A stretch of DNA of 64,000 nucleotides from Corella eumyota. Lineage: Eukaryota > Chordata > Ascidiacea > Phlebobranchia > Corellidae. Location of the stretch: the NCBI GenBank assembly GCA_963082875.1, contig OY720098.1:16554001-16618000 (forward strand). The letters are read 5' to 3'. The notes beneath the pieces are model-generated. The model had not been told where the DNA came from, did not search any database, and saw nothing but the letters and a program-made list of their open reading frames with translations. Shown here piece by piece: positions 1-12,955 of the stretch (within the stretch, counting starts at the first letter, position 1; each line of letters begins with the position of its first letter). Both the position numbers and the translations under genes were made by a program.

Positions 1-3000
1 CGTTAATTGACTTGAATGGTCCTGGACCTCTGTATTTGCCTGGCGAACAGGTTCAGTATGTCTGTGGCAGAAATTACACTTTAGTTGGCAATGACCTTAG
101 AACATGTCAAGAGAATCTAACATGGGCTGGAGATGAACCAGTATGCACACCAGGTATTTTTATATCGGAATTTTTTACTTTTACTTACATGAAAAATTAA
201 AGAGCAATTTTTGGCAATGCATTTGTATTTGCCAATACTTTAACTTTAACAATAAGTAAGTTATATTTGTATAAAAATGTTAAACATTATTTTTGTTATG
301 AAATATTTTGGACTTCTTTACTCCTTGCATGTCGGTAGCGCTATTTAAAAGTCTTTAACGTTAATGTGTTTGTAATATACATTTTAGGATCTTGGGATTA
401 AACAATAACAAACAAAACAACAAGAATTTTAGGATCTTAGGATTAAACAATAACAAACAAAACAACAAGAATAAATTGTGTTTGATATGTTTGTTAGCAA
501 AAAGACATTAACGCTTTCACTTTTAAAAACATTTAAATTAAACTAGTAATTTGTAGCATGTACGCCAATAACTGAATTTGATGATTCTAATCTTTCGTTA
601 ATTGATGTTAATGATCCTGGAGATTTTTATACACCTGGTGACCAAGTGCAATATATTTGTGGAAATAACTTAACCCTGCAGGAAAACAATTTAAGAACAT
701 GCCAAGAAAATCTTACTTGGGCTGGTTATGAGCCCCAATGTTTACCAGGTTTGGCAAATTTTTCTAAATTTTAAACATTGTATAAAATCGAAACTGTATG
801 TTTTTTTCGTGCAATTTCTAAACAAAAAGAATGTTTATAAATTTAGAGACAAAAGCTTGTTGTAATTAACCTTAGGCTACCTTTAAAAATTGTTTTATGT
901 TTATATTATATATCAACATAAACTAAAACATGCTTCCGTTGGTTGTGAAATGTTTGTTTTACTATAATATTGTTATGTATAACATTAAACTTATTATTTT
1001 TTTAATTTAGAGGAACTGATATCTTGTTCTGAATCTCCAAATATAACGTAGGTATTACAAAGTAATTATTTAGCAAGATTTTCATATTTATATTCTAAAC
1101 TGTAGTGTAAACGTTTTTTGATTTGTTAATTATTGTTATATTTTTTTGTTCCAGAGTTGTGCCAAAAGATTTTGGTTTTGAAAGTTTCAAAGGTTTTAAC
1201 GTTGTTATTACTTCTACAAATCCACGATTTTCTGCAGAATATTGCTCACCTACGACCTTTAATCAAAGATTAGCTTCGTTTTCTTTTAATTTAACAGATT
1301 GTTACCCAACAATAAATGTAATTAACTTAGTACTTTTTAAATAATTGCTAAACATCTAAAACAAAAAAGTTAATTTATTATTTGCTTAAGGCATTATACA
1401 AACATATTATTTGATTTTTTTGTTTATTTAAACGACGTTAACAATAACATAAATTAAATTTTTTTTGGTAATGTAATTTTTTTTAAATTTACATAGGAAA
1501 CAGATGTATATATTCAATTTACCTACACAGTTTGGGCAATGAAAAACTTGAACGATTCGGCAACTATTCATCGCTTTATGGACATTTGCTTTTCTTTATC
1601 ATGTTTATTTAATTCAAGTAATTTACTTGTTTCTAGTCAATCTATTCAGCCAACAATCAGGTAAACTGCGAAACGTATGTTTTTTAAAAAGTTTTTCTAA
1701 ACGTCCATTGTTTTTGTTTAGAAAATTGAATTTCCAAGATGAAGAAAATATTTGCAATATTGCCTTGAGCTTTGGCTTGTTCAAAACTAAAGATTTTAAT
1801 ATTTCATTTGAAGGCCCCAGACCTCTTGTTTATGTTTCAGATGATGTGTTTGCGAAAATTTATTTTGATTCGCTAATATCAGTTGAAAGTGGTCTAATAC
1901 TCCAGGTATATTTATTTTTACCTTAAACGATCTTGTAATTATTTGTCAGGTTTGAAACCTGCAATTCAATTTGGTTTAGTCGTAAAACCCCTAAGAGCTA
2001 GGAATTTAATTTTGATTGCCTTTAACTTACATTAACATAAAATATGATAACGATGTGACCTTTTTACACCAGGTTAAAATCCTGTAACATAAACATTTTA
2101 ATAAGAATATTTTTGTAGGCAACTGATTGCTGGGCAACTCCAAGTGAGTCTAGTTCAAACAGTATTAGATATAATTTGATTCTAAATAGGTATGTAACTA
2201 TTATTTTTATTTGTTGAACATTCTTGTTAACTAGAATAGCCTTGGCGTAAAAATAGCACTAGTATTAATTCTTCAATGTAAAAGGATATCTCAATTATTT
2301 TTTTTAATTTTGGAAAAAAAATCCTAAGATATTTTTAATTTTGAAAACGTTTCTTAATAATTGTTTATTATTTCTGTTAAAGTTTTATGTTTTACTTTTT
2401 TTAGTTGTCCAGTTGACAGCACAATTCTCAAGAACTATCAATCCAGTGTTGAATTTAAATTTAAATCTTTTGTTTGGGCCAATTTGACTTCTGAAATGCA
2501 GAAGATTTTTGTCCACTGTAGCGTGACAATTTGTAATTCCAATCATGAAGCCAGTTGCGCAGTTGATGTAAAATAATAAAATAATTTAATTTTAAGTTTT
2601 AGTATAATATTATATATTTAAGGTGTTTATCTATTTACATTCTATCAACAAGATTGTTTAATTTAATTTTTTTTTAAATTTAACAAAGCCATGCGGTGGC
2701 AAAAAACGCCGACATGTTGCTGAAGGAAATGAAAAAGTTTTTGGAATTGGTCCTATTTTGATTCAACAAAAACTCAAAGATTCTTGTCAAGTGGTATGTT
2801 TACCCTATAAATATGATTTTTAGGTTAATTAATAGGCATTTAAATACAATTTTAAGTTCATACTAGCTATAGGCTACTAGTATAGACTGCCTAAAAAAGT
2901 ATTTTATTAAGTGATTCTACCTCGCTAAAAAAGATTGATTGACAATTTCAAATACGCATTGCTGGGCTAGTAGGTATATTGGTTAACCTGTAAAAACATT

Positions 3001-3435
3001 TCTTTTTTACAATTAAATATTTACAAATTTAAAAAAATATATTTAAAAATTATTATTGAATATTTTAGAACAACGGAATGTGTTCGGATATTTGTTACAA
3101 CGTAGAAGGTGGAGTGTTGTGTCAGTGTTCTGAAGAACAAGTTTTATTAAGTGATGGGAAAACTTGCGCAGCTAATGTCGAAAACTGTTAGTATTTAACG
3201 CATTTGTTAAATTTTAATAAATAAAATGTTGATAACGCATATTATAACCAATTAAGTTAAACTCGGATAGACTTATAAATATTTTTTATATTTAGTTAAA
3301 GATGGGTATTATCGTGATGGTCATGTTATACAAGTGGGGATGATTTTATTTTTTGTTCTTCTCATATTTACAATTTATTTTTTAAAAAGTGATAGCCTTG
3401 CCACTGACAAAGCAATTAAAAGGATAGAAATATAA
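1..3435 (+). CDS. CCP-ZP-EGF transmembrane protein, 5' partial
   Basis: Type I membrane protein of the zona pellucida (ZP) domain class, probably a polymerising extracellular matrix or coat component; its partner is unknown. Exons by frame and splice sites: 1-153, 557-748, 1011-1047, 1155-1317, 1497-1660, 1722-1905, 2119-2189, 2405-2567, 2689-2793, 3069-3186, 3296-3435; all phases agree. The first two exons encode CCP/sushi-like modules (exon 2: four Cys, with LTWAGYEPQC at its end). Exons 4-9 form the ZP module; the ZP-C part has CWATPS, VHCSVTIC and the basic CGGKKRRH, which fits a furin-type cleavage site, followed by GIGPILI, which fits the external hydrophobic patch. Exon 10 is EGF-like (six Cys). 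Exon 11 gives one membrane helix (VGMILFFVLLIFTIYFL) and a tail of about 16 residues ending at TAA 3433-3435. The signal peptide and start lie outside the window. Family confident, orthology not. Confidence 0.85.
381..470. repeat. 45-bp tandem duplication in an intron
   Basis: Two adjacent copies, 381-425 and 426-470, nearly identical, beginning ATTTTAGGATCTT and ending ACAACAAGA. They lie in the intron between the first two visible exons of the ZP gene. It looks like a recent slippage or local duplication with no evident function. Confidence 0.85.
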
Positions 3436-3855
3436 ACTTTGTAAATAATTTAGTGATAGAAAAATATAACATAAACTTTTATTTGTGTATACATTTATTT
3501 ATATGTTATGATAGTAGTTTTTGTAATTTATGAAATTAAACGGCACTTATATATGCACTTATTATATACTTATTATATTAAAATAAATATGATGTAATCA
3601 GAAATGTTGTGCTAGAGTGTATTTCAGTACTATAATAAATTTAGGTTGATTAGTATTTTATATAAGAAGTGTTTACTTTGTTTACAATTTAATGTGGGAC
3701 TTTCCCGTTTTTTTTCAAATGCGCGTAACTTTATGATTATTTCAAGCTGTTTTGTTAGAACGTTCGTTTGCAGTGATTTTGTCTTTTGCAATAGTTTAAA
3801 CACAAAACAGAATAGGTAGTTGGTAAAAACAGTTATTAATTTAAGATAAATTATA
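3436..3855 (+). other. Intergenic gap between ZP gene and CEP162-like gene
   Basis: About 420 bp between the stop of the ZP gene and the first ATG of the next gene on the same strand. It must hold the 3' UTR of the first gene (an AATAAA lies at 3582-3587) and the promoter and 5' UTR of the second. I see no convincing TATA box or other element; the sequence is plain AT-rich. Such a short same-strand gap suits a compact genome. Confidence 0.5.
3582..3587 (+). terminator. Candidate poly(A) signal of the ZP gene
   Basis: Canonical AATAAA about 150 bp after the stop codon of the upstream gene and before the next gene. AT-rich sequence makes chance matches common, so this is a position-based guess. 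Confidence 0.4.
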
Positions 3856-6800
3856 ATGGAACACAAAGAAAAGCTGGGTAAATACTTCTATTTATTTTTA
3901 TTATTCTTTTGTAAAATTGTTTTGTTGTTTTAAATTGGTAATTGCATTAAACATTTTTTAGTGTTAAATGCAAAAATTTAACTAAAATTTAACAGTTTGG
4001 TAGTAGTGATGCACTAAGAAAGCTGAGGTAATTGCTTAATAAACACTACATATTTAACATTTCAAGCTTTTTTATACTTAAATTACTTTTGTTAAGGTGG
4101 TTTATTGGGCAATGTATCTTTACTGACAACAGGAGGTTCGTCTTTGCAACATCAGTTAACTAACGATGATTTACGACTTACATCTAATCAGGGGCATTCT
4201 ACTTTACAGAACATATCTGGTAAATAATTACCCAATTTTTTGTTTTTGTTCAAAATTTTTGTTTTAACAAAAAAATGGTATAGTCCTGATATGACAGTTC
4301 AGTCTGGAAAGTAGGGCAGCTTGCACGCACGAGATTTTTTTCGGTGAAAAAAATGCACGCCTGAAATTAACGTTTTGTACACCTAGTATTTAAAAAAATT
4401 TGTGCACGCGCAATGCTGACGTCTTGTATATTTAAGCCAGATTTAAGTAAAGCACGTCAACATAAATCATGCATGCACGCGTAGACCAAAAATTTTGGTA
4501 CGCTTTTTACGCTTGCACGCATGAGATCTCAAAACTGCCCTACTTTCCAGACTGAATGATAGTGGTGTATTAGCTTGTACACTTTACTTTATTACAATCC
4601 TATATAATGTCCTGGGTTAAATTAACACAAACAGTAGCCTACTCACTTTTGCCCAACTAAAAAGCAATCAGCTGATTAGCAAGTTAAGTATATGCACAAT
4701 AATAAAGTCAATGATGTTACAAATTCTATTTTCTTGATATTTGTAAAATTTTGGCATATTTTGTTTTAATCCAAACAGCTAAAAAAATTAATTTCATACA
4801 AATACTTGTAAATAAATTTTTTTGGAATTGTGTTGAATAGAAATACCAAATGCCAAGAAAGGTGGTGCTACCATGGAAACATCAACTCCAGCTCGACCAA
4901 TGATGAACACGAATGTGATGTATGGGTTTGACCTTTCACCTGTTCATAGTTACGAGGTTCCTGTTTCTACTAACTCGGGGAAAACTACATATAGATCACA
5001 ACACGTAAATAAACTTGCATTTACTTTTAAGTATATATTACAATATAGGAAATTAAATAGGCTATACAGTTATTCATTTAGCACTATAGAAACTTTTACA
5101 TCCCTTGAAATTATATATTTATTTATACTAGTCGATACAACAGCATTTTTTTTTTTTTTTTTCAACTTACAACAGCATTTTTTTATTTTGTAGGCCTTTT
5201 AAGTTAAACCTAAACAAATATATATTGTTAAGCTCCATTACAGTAGATGTATATTTAGTTAATGTGTTTTGTTAAAACCTCCATAAAATTTATTTAACTG
5301 CTTTTGAGTGCCAGTATTAAGTCTCAAATTTAACTTAAGTTATAGAAAATCAAGTTTCTTGTATAAAGTTTTTCTTGTTTTTGATGGTTTGTTTGTATTC
5401 AGGTTGATGGCGATAACAACCACAGCATCACACTTACAGAAGATTCAATTAAAGCGGAACAAATTTTGGATCAACATTTTGATAGTAAAAAAGGGAATGC
5501 TGCCCCAAATTTTATGCAGGTAAAAAATAAAAAAACTTTTATGTCAAATCAGTATATTGGTAAAACAAATGCTTTAAAAATGTTAAGGATCTTTAAAATG
5601 CCTGTATCTTTTTTTCAATTACTGGTATTAATATTGTAAAAGCAGAAGGGCTTTAGGGGTAGCTATCCAGGGGGCTAGTGCAGATAGGCTCTTTAAGACT
5701 CAATAATCTTTGTTGTTGTTGATTTAAAGGCACCGTTAGTCCCCTCACCACATCAATCTCGCATCGGAGCAATATCAGAACTGGAAGAAAACACAGAAAC
5801 AATGATGAGCCAGGTTTACTCTTCTAATAGAAGCGAGAAGGTTTGAAGAATACAAAAAATAGCTCCATTACTTATATAAAATAAATTAATCATTGAAATT
5901 ACTATAGCCTTGTAATGTATATTTATAGAGCCCCATGTATTAAAAATTAGGAATTTAATATTTTGTTAACAATTTGTTTCGAAAATATAAAATTCAGACA
6001 AAATTTAATTCACCAAAACCAAGAGGACACTCTTCAAGAAACAAACCAAAAAAACTGAGTAGTGATTCAAGTCGTGCTCGAACTCCGAACTCACCTCGCA
6101 AAACAAGTAAACATTACAGCAACATAAAAAGTTCAGGGTATGGAGTTGGTAATTTGAGCACTAGTAAATCTACAAGAAAATCAAAGCAAAGTTTAACAGA
6201 ATTGGATGAGACTGGTAAGTTTAAATAGTTGGGTTATTTTTTTTATTAGGGAAATGTAAAGTTAGATTTTACTGTCTAAATATTAGGTTACCCACTTGTT
6301 TTTGGGGACTATATCTCGTTATTTATATTTTACAAGAACTTAACTTTTTGTTTGCAAATGTTTAGGTATATAAAATTGATTTTTTTTACATCTAAAATTT
6401 AAATGTACAAACAAAGTTTAAATTTTGGCCCTATATTTAAAAATTTAAAGTTTTTGTGTTTTATTCCAAGGAAAGACAAAGAAAACTAGACTTACAACAA
6501 GCGAAAAGCAGACTACCTCAAGGGAAAAGTTTTCGAAATTTCCAACTCAATCATCAGGGTAACAAACTTACTACAAAAAATCACCAAATTGTGAGTAGCA
6601 TACATTTAAAATAAGCAATGATTTATTTTTTAGACCAACCAAAGTTACAAACAACAGAATAACCACCAAACCGCCGGTCAATAAGTTTGGCGAAACTCAC
6701 ACTATCCAATCACTTGAAACTTTCCAGAGAGGAAGATTCCTTGAAGGTATTTTCTATTTTTTGCTAACATGCCATCCATAGTTCACTTATATAGGTAGAT

Positions 6801-9800
6801 AATAAAACTAACTTCTGCCAAGCACAAAATCAATCCCCTGACAAATGATCCAGCTATTTAACATGGTGTAGCGTCTTCTTTAATGACATTCAAAGCGTAG
6901 TATGTGTGTGTATGTTATATGCATGTTGTTTTGCCTTTTTCCTATTACTTTAGCAACCCACTGTTTATTTTATCTTTTATAGATTCTTTATTTTATCGAT
7001 AAACTAGTAATAAAAAATCGATCCTCTGTCCAATGATCCAGCTATTTAACATTGTCATATTTAATACTTTGTAGAATAACTAAAGACTCGGTCAAAGTTA
7101 CATTTGTTACCTTAATTTTTAGCGGTGTAGTTAGACTTTTTTACATTTATGATAAACAATGTTTAAAAGTTAAGTAGATTGTTTATATTTAGATAATGAA
7201 GATTTTGACAGTAATCAAAATAATATTGTTATTGGAACTAGAAGTCCTCCTAACAATTATTCTTTGCACCAATCACAGGTTTTTATTTTATTTTCCTTAG
7301 AGAAATATTTTTCATAGGGTTCAAAGTAAATATCTTTATGCAATAACAAATGTAATTTAAAATAATATTTCATGTTTTTATTAAATAAAGTTTTACCATT
7401 TTTAGTAAGATTGATTTTGTGTGTGTTACTTTTTTTAAATTATTTAACTGTTTTAACTTAAAAATACCACAGATAAAATACAGGGATTTAGAAGATAAAT
7501 ATAATGCATTGGAAGTGGAATGTGGAAAAATGAAAATGGAAAATTCAGAAGTTACTAAACAAAAGTAAATTAAAAAATATAAAATGTTAAAGTGTTATAA
7601 TGGTAATCTACCCTTTCTCCCTTGTTTCTGTAAACTATTTTACCAAATAAAGATGTTATCGAACTGAAATTCAATACAACATTTTACCAAAATTTAAATC
7701 CAAATTTATTTGGAAATTGGCAGGGAAAATGGTTAGTATAAGAAAATATAAGAAATGTCTTTTATTGGTATACTAGGATTTTTAGGTATACGGTTTTCTG
7801 TAATGGGTTTTCGGTAATTTGCCAGTGATTTGTTGTAATAGTAGCATATACTCCATAACTTAATTTAATTATTTTAACATTATTTTAAATTAAAAAGGTG
7901 TTGCAATATTTAAAATTACATTTTACATTTAGTTTTTTGTTATCTGCAAAACTTAATCATTTAATTGAAGATGTGGATAAAAGTGATGAAGTGAAAGGTA
8001 AAGTTTTTTTTTGCATTATTTTTTGGAAAAGAGTTAGTAACACTAATCAAATACCAATAGGTCCCTATAAGTAATTTAAATATGAGTTCCATTTGTTTAC
8101 CCTAAAGTTGCCTTTTTTTAATATGGTTGCAACTATTATTTACCCACAATAAATTACTGATGCATCACAAACGGCACTTTTACCTATTTTGTAGGCCTAT
8201 TTATTGGACATAAATATATTTATTGTCTACTGGCTGTATTATATAAATGTCCTTATCCATTCATAACAATAATTTATCTAAAGGCTGAGTTTAAAACCTT
8301 TTTGTTATGGTCTTACAGTCTAATAGTGAGAACTAAACACAAGAACTTTGCAATCACACAAAATAATAAATGCCATATACACATGGTTTTTTATAGAGAC
8401 GCCAGGTGGAACAGATCTTAGTCCTCAGGAAAAGGAAATCATGAATTTAAAAAAAGAAATTATTGAGCTTGAACGTTTAATGAAAGGATATCAACAAGTA
8501 AAACAAAATAAATTTAATTACAAATTATTTCAAATTTATTTTTTAAATTTTGTTTTTATAATTAAAAAAATAAATCATTTAAATAATAAACTAAGTTTTT
8601 TTACTAGCTTATATGTTTTTTTTATGTAAAACTGTTCTTTTTTAAAGGAAAATGAGAAAATGTACCAAAAAATTGCCAAAACAAAGCAAACCAACCAAGA
8701 AAATGAACTCGCGATGTACAACGAAAATCTTCGACTTAAAACTCAAATTGCAAATTTGCAAGAAGAAAATAAGAATAATGAAGCAATAATAAAAGACAAA
8801 GTAAAACAAAACATCTAAAAATTATTTTTTTGAAATTAGTCCTTTGCCTGCTTTACATTTTAATTATTAATGTATTAAAAGCTGTATTAAAATATGTTCA
8901 TAATAATTTACCTGCACACCACATAAAGCAGCTTTTTTTTATTTTAAAGGCCTTCAAAGTGGACATACATACATAAATATCATTCACTAAGATTTTTTAT
9001 ATAATTAATTTAATTATTCTTTATAGAATTATGAAATTAACAAATATAAAGTGAACGGAAAAAATTTACGACAACAAAATGAACCGGTATGTTTTAAAAA
9101 TTAAAAACTTTTTTAATTTATTTTTTATCCCAATTAAAATGTTTAAATTTAATTGTTTTGGTTAGATTCTAGTTAAAGAAACAAATTGTAGAGAACATGA
9201 ACAAATTATTCAAGGTAAATTATTATATTAATAAAGTGTATATGTAAATAATTTTTATTTAATTTTTTTTAAATACAAGGATAAGTAGTTATTGCAGGAC
9301 TGATAATGCCAAAAATGAAATTCCACATTTTGCTTAACAAATAGGATATTTTACATTTTTTAAATTTTTTTAGTAATTGTAGTTTTTTCTTCACAATAAT
9401 TTGTTTAACTCAAAAAACACCTAAAAAAATATTTAATTAAAAATATTTTTTCTTAGATTTGCGAGAAAAATTGTCATCTGTAATGTCACAGCAAGAGAGC
9501 AAAGGTCGCCAGGTGTGTGGTGAACTGGAAAGGTTAAAGATTAGCGAAGAAGAAATCAGTTTACTAAAAGCCCAAGTTCATAAAATGAAGAAGGAATTGC
9601 TCGCCAAAAATCAATCGAAAAAGGAATCCGAAATGGTGACTGACTTAAGGCGACAGGTAAATTTTGTTATTTTATAGATTTTTTGTCTTGCTTTATACAT
9701 TTATTTATACTTAAAGGTTGACTTTTTGACCTAAACATAGAGTAACATGTGTAATCCTGGCCCAGTCTCAAGTTGCCCTTGACATTTTGGAACAACATAG

Positions 9801-12800
9801 ATTATAATTGTCTGATAATTAAGCTGCTGAATAAGTGTTGGCTCAGCAGGGGTTTATATTGTTTTATATTGCTTTACTCAAATTGTAATTAAAAAAATAT
9901 TACAATTGCAATTGTGACATTATTATTGTTTTCCTTTTTAAAATTTTATTTTGGTGCACCAAGTTAGTGTTAAAAATCAAAACCCAACAACTTTTGGATT
10001 GCCTGTAATGGTAATTAAATTATACAAGTTTTTTAAATTTTATTTTGTTACATATGGACCATCATATAAGTTTGATTAAATAAAAGTTATTTATAAAGTT
10101 GATGGTTTATGTATATGAAAAGCTGGTGTTTTTAACACCGCTGTAATCCATTATTACAAGAAAAAAATGTAGGAATAAATTTTAAAAAAAGATTATTTTT
10201 TAAAGGTAAAAGAATTGGAAAGTATTGCCACAAAGTATCAAAGTAAAGACGAGGTCAAATTTTTAATTCACGGACACCCTGGAGCGAAGAAACTTCTGGA
10301 GGAGAGATGCGAGAAGTTGGAGATAAAGTTGAAAGAGCAGGAGGAGGAATCGGGGGAGAACATAAGAGCTCTGCAGAAGTTATATAACAAGTATTAATGA
10401 ATTGTTTTATTTTTAAAAGAAAAAAAATTATTCAAATTCAAGTTAAATATATGAAATCTAAATTGGATATAAAACCTTTATATGAATTATTTTAAAAGCT
10501 AATTTATTATTCCTAGTTATTTAAAAGCAAGTTATTTTAAAGCTAGATTATTTCAAAGCTAAGTTATTGCAAAAGCTAAATAATTTTAAATCAAAGCTTC
10601 CAAAGTAGGGAGGTTAAAAGCGTGTTTAACATGGCTTTGTATAAGAGTAGAAGTAAAACACCATTTATTAACCTTATTTTTTAGCTATCAATGCGAATTT
10701 TTACCACAAAATATTTTACTGAACAAGATTTAAAACATTCAGCTTTGTCAAAAAACTTGGCTATTATTACTATTCCATAATAAGACTTTTGTTTTAATAA
10801 AATACATTTTTATTTTGCTTAGAATGAGAGTAGATTACGAAACCCACGTTTCCAAATTAGCTGAAGAGGTTGACCTGATGAAAATCCAAACAAGAAAACA
10901 AAAGTCTGATCAAAATGAGATCAAAGGAAATTTTATTTTAATGGAATCACTGGAAAATGAAAACAAGAATCTCAAGAATGAAATGAAAAACATGAGATTT
11001 GATACTCAATCACTAAAAACAGAGGTTTGTGATAGTAATAGTTTTTTTTAAGAAATTAATTAATATATATAATAAATCTTGCAAGCTTTCTTTGTTTACG
11101 AACCTCTGTTATTATATATATATAACTGTGTGTCTAATTTATGGGCCTACAAATTAAATAAAATCGTTTATTGTGTTACGCTGGTATATTATCGCAGTAA
11201 AATTTTAGTTGGGAGTAGCCACTGTATTATAATAATAAAAATGCCGTACATGGGAGGGGCTATTACCTAGTATTCAAAGTATAAACATGTTAAATTGTCT
11301 TTTTTTAAAATAGGCACTCTATTCTCATTTATTGGGTCATTATTGAAATGCTTGTACCCATTATTAAATTTAAATGTTATTAGATTTTTCAAGCAATAAC
11401 AGTTTTATAATTTTGTTATCTAAACAGCTTAACTTTTTTAGAATGAAAAGTTAGTGTTGCTATTAAAAGAATTCAAGTTAAATAAAGAAAATATAAGTCC
11501 CTTGATAAAAAGAAAATCAAGAGGAAAAGGTATACCACATTTTTCTAGTAATTTTGTTAAAAATTGTTTTAAAATCCAATATAATTCAATAAATTTTAAA
11601 TATATAAAATTGCCCTTGACAGGAATCGAACCAAAGTCTCGTGTTTATCATCCTGAATATTTCGACAACTCAAGGGAAAATGGTTTTAAACCAGAAGATC
11701 CTTTAAGGATTTCCATCGAGCGAAAAAATGTTAAAGAGGTAAATATTAAAGAATATGCTTTTGGTAATGTTGAAAAAATTAACTTTTTTTATTTATTTTA
11801 GTTAGATTTTAACAAGGATGTATTAAAATGGAAAAAGTTGCATAATGAAACTAAGTTGGAATTGGAAAGTTTAAAAATTAAGCAAAATGAACAAATAGCA
11901 TCTATTAATGATGCAAATCAAAAAACAATGGAAATATTAGAGTAAGTAAGACCGATGGTTCGATTCCCATGACCCTGAATACCTTTTTTTAAATATTGTT
12001 TTTATTTTATAAGATTTTTTAATTCAAAAATTTTTGATATGTTGTGTAGAAAACGCTTAGCTAATGCTGAGAAAAATTTCTGTGAATCAGAATCAAAAAA
12101 ATTCAGTATTGAGGCTGAAAAATCTACAAGTCAAGCCAGGGAGAAGGCTTTACAGCAACAGGTTATCAATTTTTTGTATTTTATTATATAATTTTTTTCA
12201 TAATTATTTATCCTCGATGTGGGAAAGTCGACTTCATGACCTAAACATATAGTAACATTAGTTACCCTAACTTATTCTTTGGCAGTTTGGGATGTTTTGG
12301 ATTATATTTGCCTAATTATTATAAGCTGCTGATTAAGTATTGGCTCAACAGGAGTTTATACCATTTACAGCGATTTATTCAAAAGCGCTACAACATGAGA
12401 GCAGTGGGGATCAAACCCAGAACCTTGTGTAGGTAAGCGAAATGTATTGACAACTACACCATGCTGCCGGTTTGTACACTTTATCAGTTTAAACTTTTTT
12501 GTTATCCAATTTTATTTATGTAATCAACCTATGTCAGTTGGGCATATTGCTTGTTTTTATGTTAAATTTTGTCATTTTTGTTTAGATAAAATACTTATTA
12601 GATGAGCTACAAGAAACTAGAATGGGTTCACCGATTGCGGCAGTTCGTCGTATTGAAGCCTTACAATCGAGGCTGGGTGTGATTGACATGCGACAACGTG
12701 CAAGAGAGGAAAAATTGGATCAAGCTTTGGTGAAAAATGCTGATTCCTATCTGAAGGAAGAAATAGAAACATTACATGCAACGGTATGATTTGCATCACA

Positions 12801-12955
12801 AGAAATATGTTTTTTTTATTTTAGTATTAAGTATTTTTGTAAAGTCTGACTTGTCTTTCTTACAGATTGCCGAAAAAAATAATCTACTTGTTAAATTTCG
12901 ATACGAACTTGACAGCATGCTTTTGGCTTTAGAAAAACTACAAACCACTACATAG
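3856..12955 (+). CDS. CEP162: Centrosomal coiled-coil protein, CEP162-like, 24 exons
   Basis: Exons: 3856-3877, 4097-4219, 4841-5004, 5403-5519, 5730-5840, 5998-6214, 6471-6558, 6634-6746, 7193-7278, 7473-7564, 7933-7997, 8397-8497, 8648-8800, 9027-9086, 9166-9214, 9457-9656, 10206-10390, 10823-11024, 11442-11529, 11623-11738, 11802-11941, 12050-12161, 12586-12783, 12866-12955. They total 2892 nt, an intact frame of 963 codons plus stop. The N-terminal third is polar and Ser/Lys-rich; from exon 10 the protein is heptad-like coiled coil rich in E, K, L and Q. The segment LERLMKGYQQENEKMYQKI resembles the QGYQQENE-type stretch I recall from vertebrate CEP162 (QN1/KIAA1009), a tubulin-binding protein at the distal centriole that recognises the axoneme and promotes ciliary transition-zone assembly. 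Vertebrate CEP162 is longer (about 1400 aa). The gene structure is well supported; the name is moderate, since coiled coils resemble one another. The first exon (8 residues) is the least certain part. Confidence 0.6.
4299..4555. mobile_element. 257-bp MITE with 21-bp perfect terminal inverted repeats
   Basis: Sits in the intron between exons 2 and 3 of the CEP162-like gene. The left end begins TCAGTCTGGAAAGTAGGGCA and the right end is its exact reverse complement over 21 bp. Flanks ATGACAGT (4291-4298) and ATGATAGT (4556-4563) match at 7 of 8 bases, an 8-bp target duplication as made by hAT or P-type transposases. The interior has GC-rich GCACGC motifs in both orientations and no coding potential, so it is non-autonomous. 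Confidence 0.85.
6825..7056 (+). repeat. Pair of dispersed direct repeats in an intron
   Basis: A segment near 6825-6865 and another near 7016-7056 share about 35-40 bp ending AATGATCCAGCTATTTAACAT, about 190 bp apart, in the intron between exons 8 and 9 of the CEP162-like gene. It could be terminal repeats of a small degraded insertion or a local duplication. No inverted termini were seen. Confidence 0.55.
9715..9905 (-). repeat. SINE-like repeat, 3' part only
   Basis: Shares its body with 12222-12390: both contain GACCTAAACATA, then AGTAACAT, then AAGCTGCTGA, GGCTCA and AGGGTTTATA-like blocks in the same order with substitutions throughout. This copy lacks the tRNA-like head present at the other locus, as expected of 5'-truncated SINE insertion if the element lies on the minus strand. 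It is in the intron between exons 16 and 17 of the CEP162-like gene. Confidence 0.6.
10493..10600. repeat. Degenerate minisatellite, about 20-bp unit
   Basis: Five or so imperfect copies built on AAAGCTAAGTTATTTCAA, in the intron between exons 17 and 18 of the CEP162-like gene. No coding or structural role is visible. Confidence 0.6.
11943..11985 (+). other. tRNA/SINE B-box-like fragment
   Basis: Contains GGTTCGATTCCCATGACC, matching the Pol III B-box consensus GGTTCRANNCC, directly after the donor of exon 21 of the CEP162-like gene. No A box or acceptor stem can be paired with it, so it is probably a SINE or tRNA remnant, or chance. Confidence 0.3.
12222..12476 (-). mobile_element. tRNA-derived SINE-like element, minus strand
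   Basis: Read on the minus strand from 12476, a tRNA-like head (A-box-like TGGTGTAGTTG, B-box GGGTTTGATCCCC near 12410) is followed by a body shared with 9715-9905. It lies in the intron between exons 22 and 23 of the CEP162-like gene, opposite in direction to the gene. Two divergent copies with one truncated head suggest an old family in this genome. I do not recognise its name. Confidence 0.6.

Noticed and set aside
3995-4026. Possible extra CEP162-like exon reading FGSSDALRKLR between an AG acceptor and a GT donor
   Set aside because: The peptide looks plausible, but its end phase does not join to exon 2 and its start phase after exon 1 gives a stop. Without transcript data I leave it out; an alternative first exon could rescue it.
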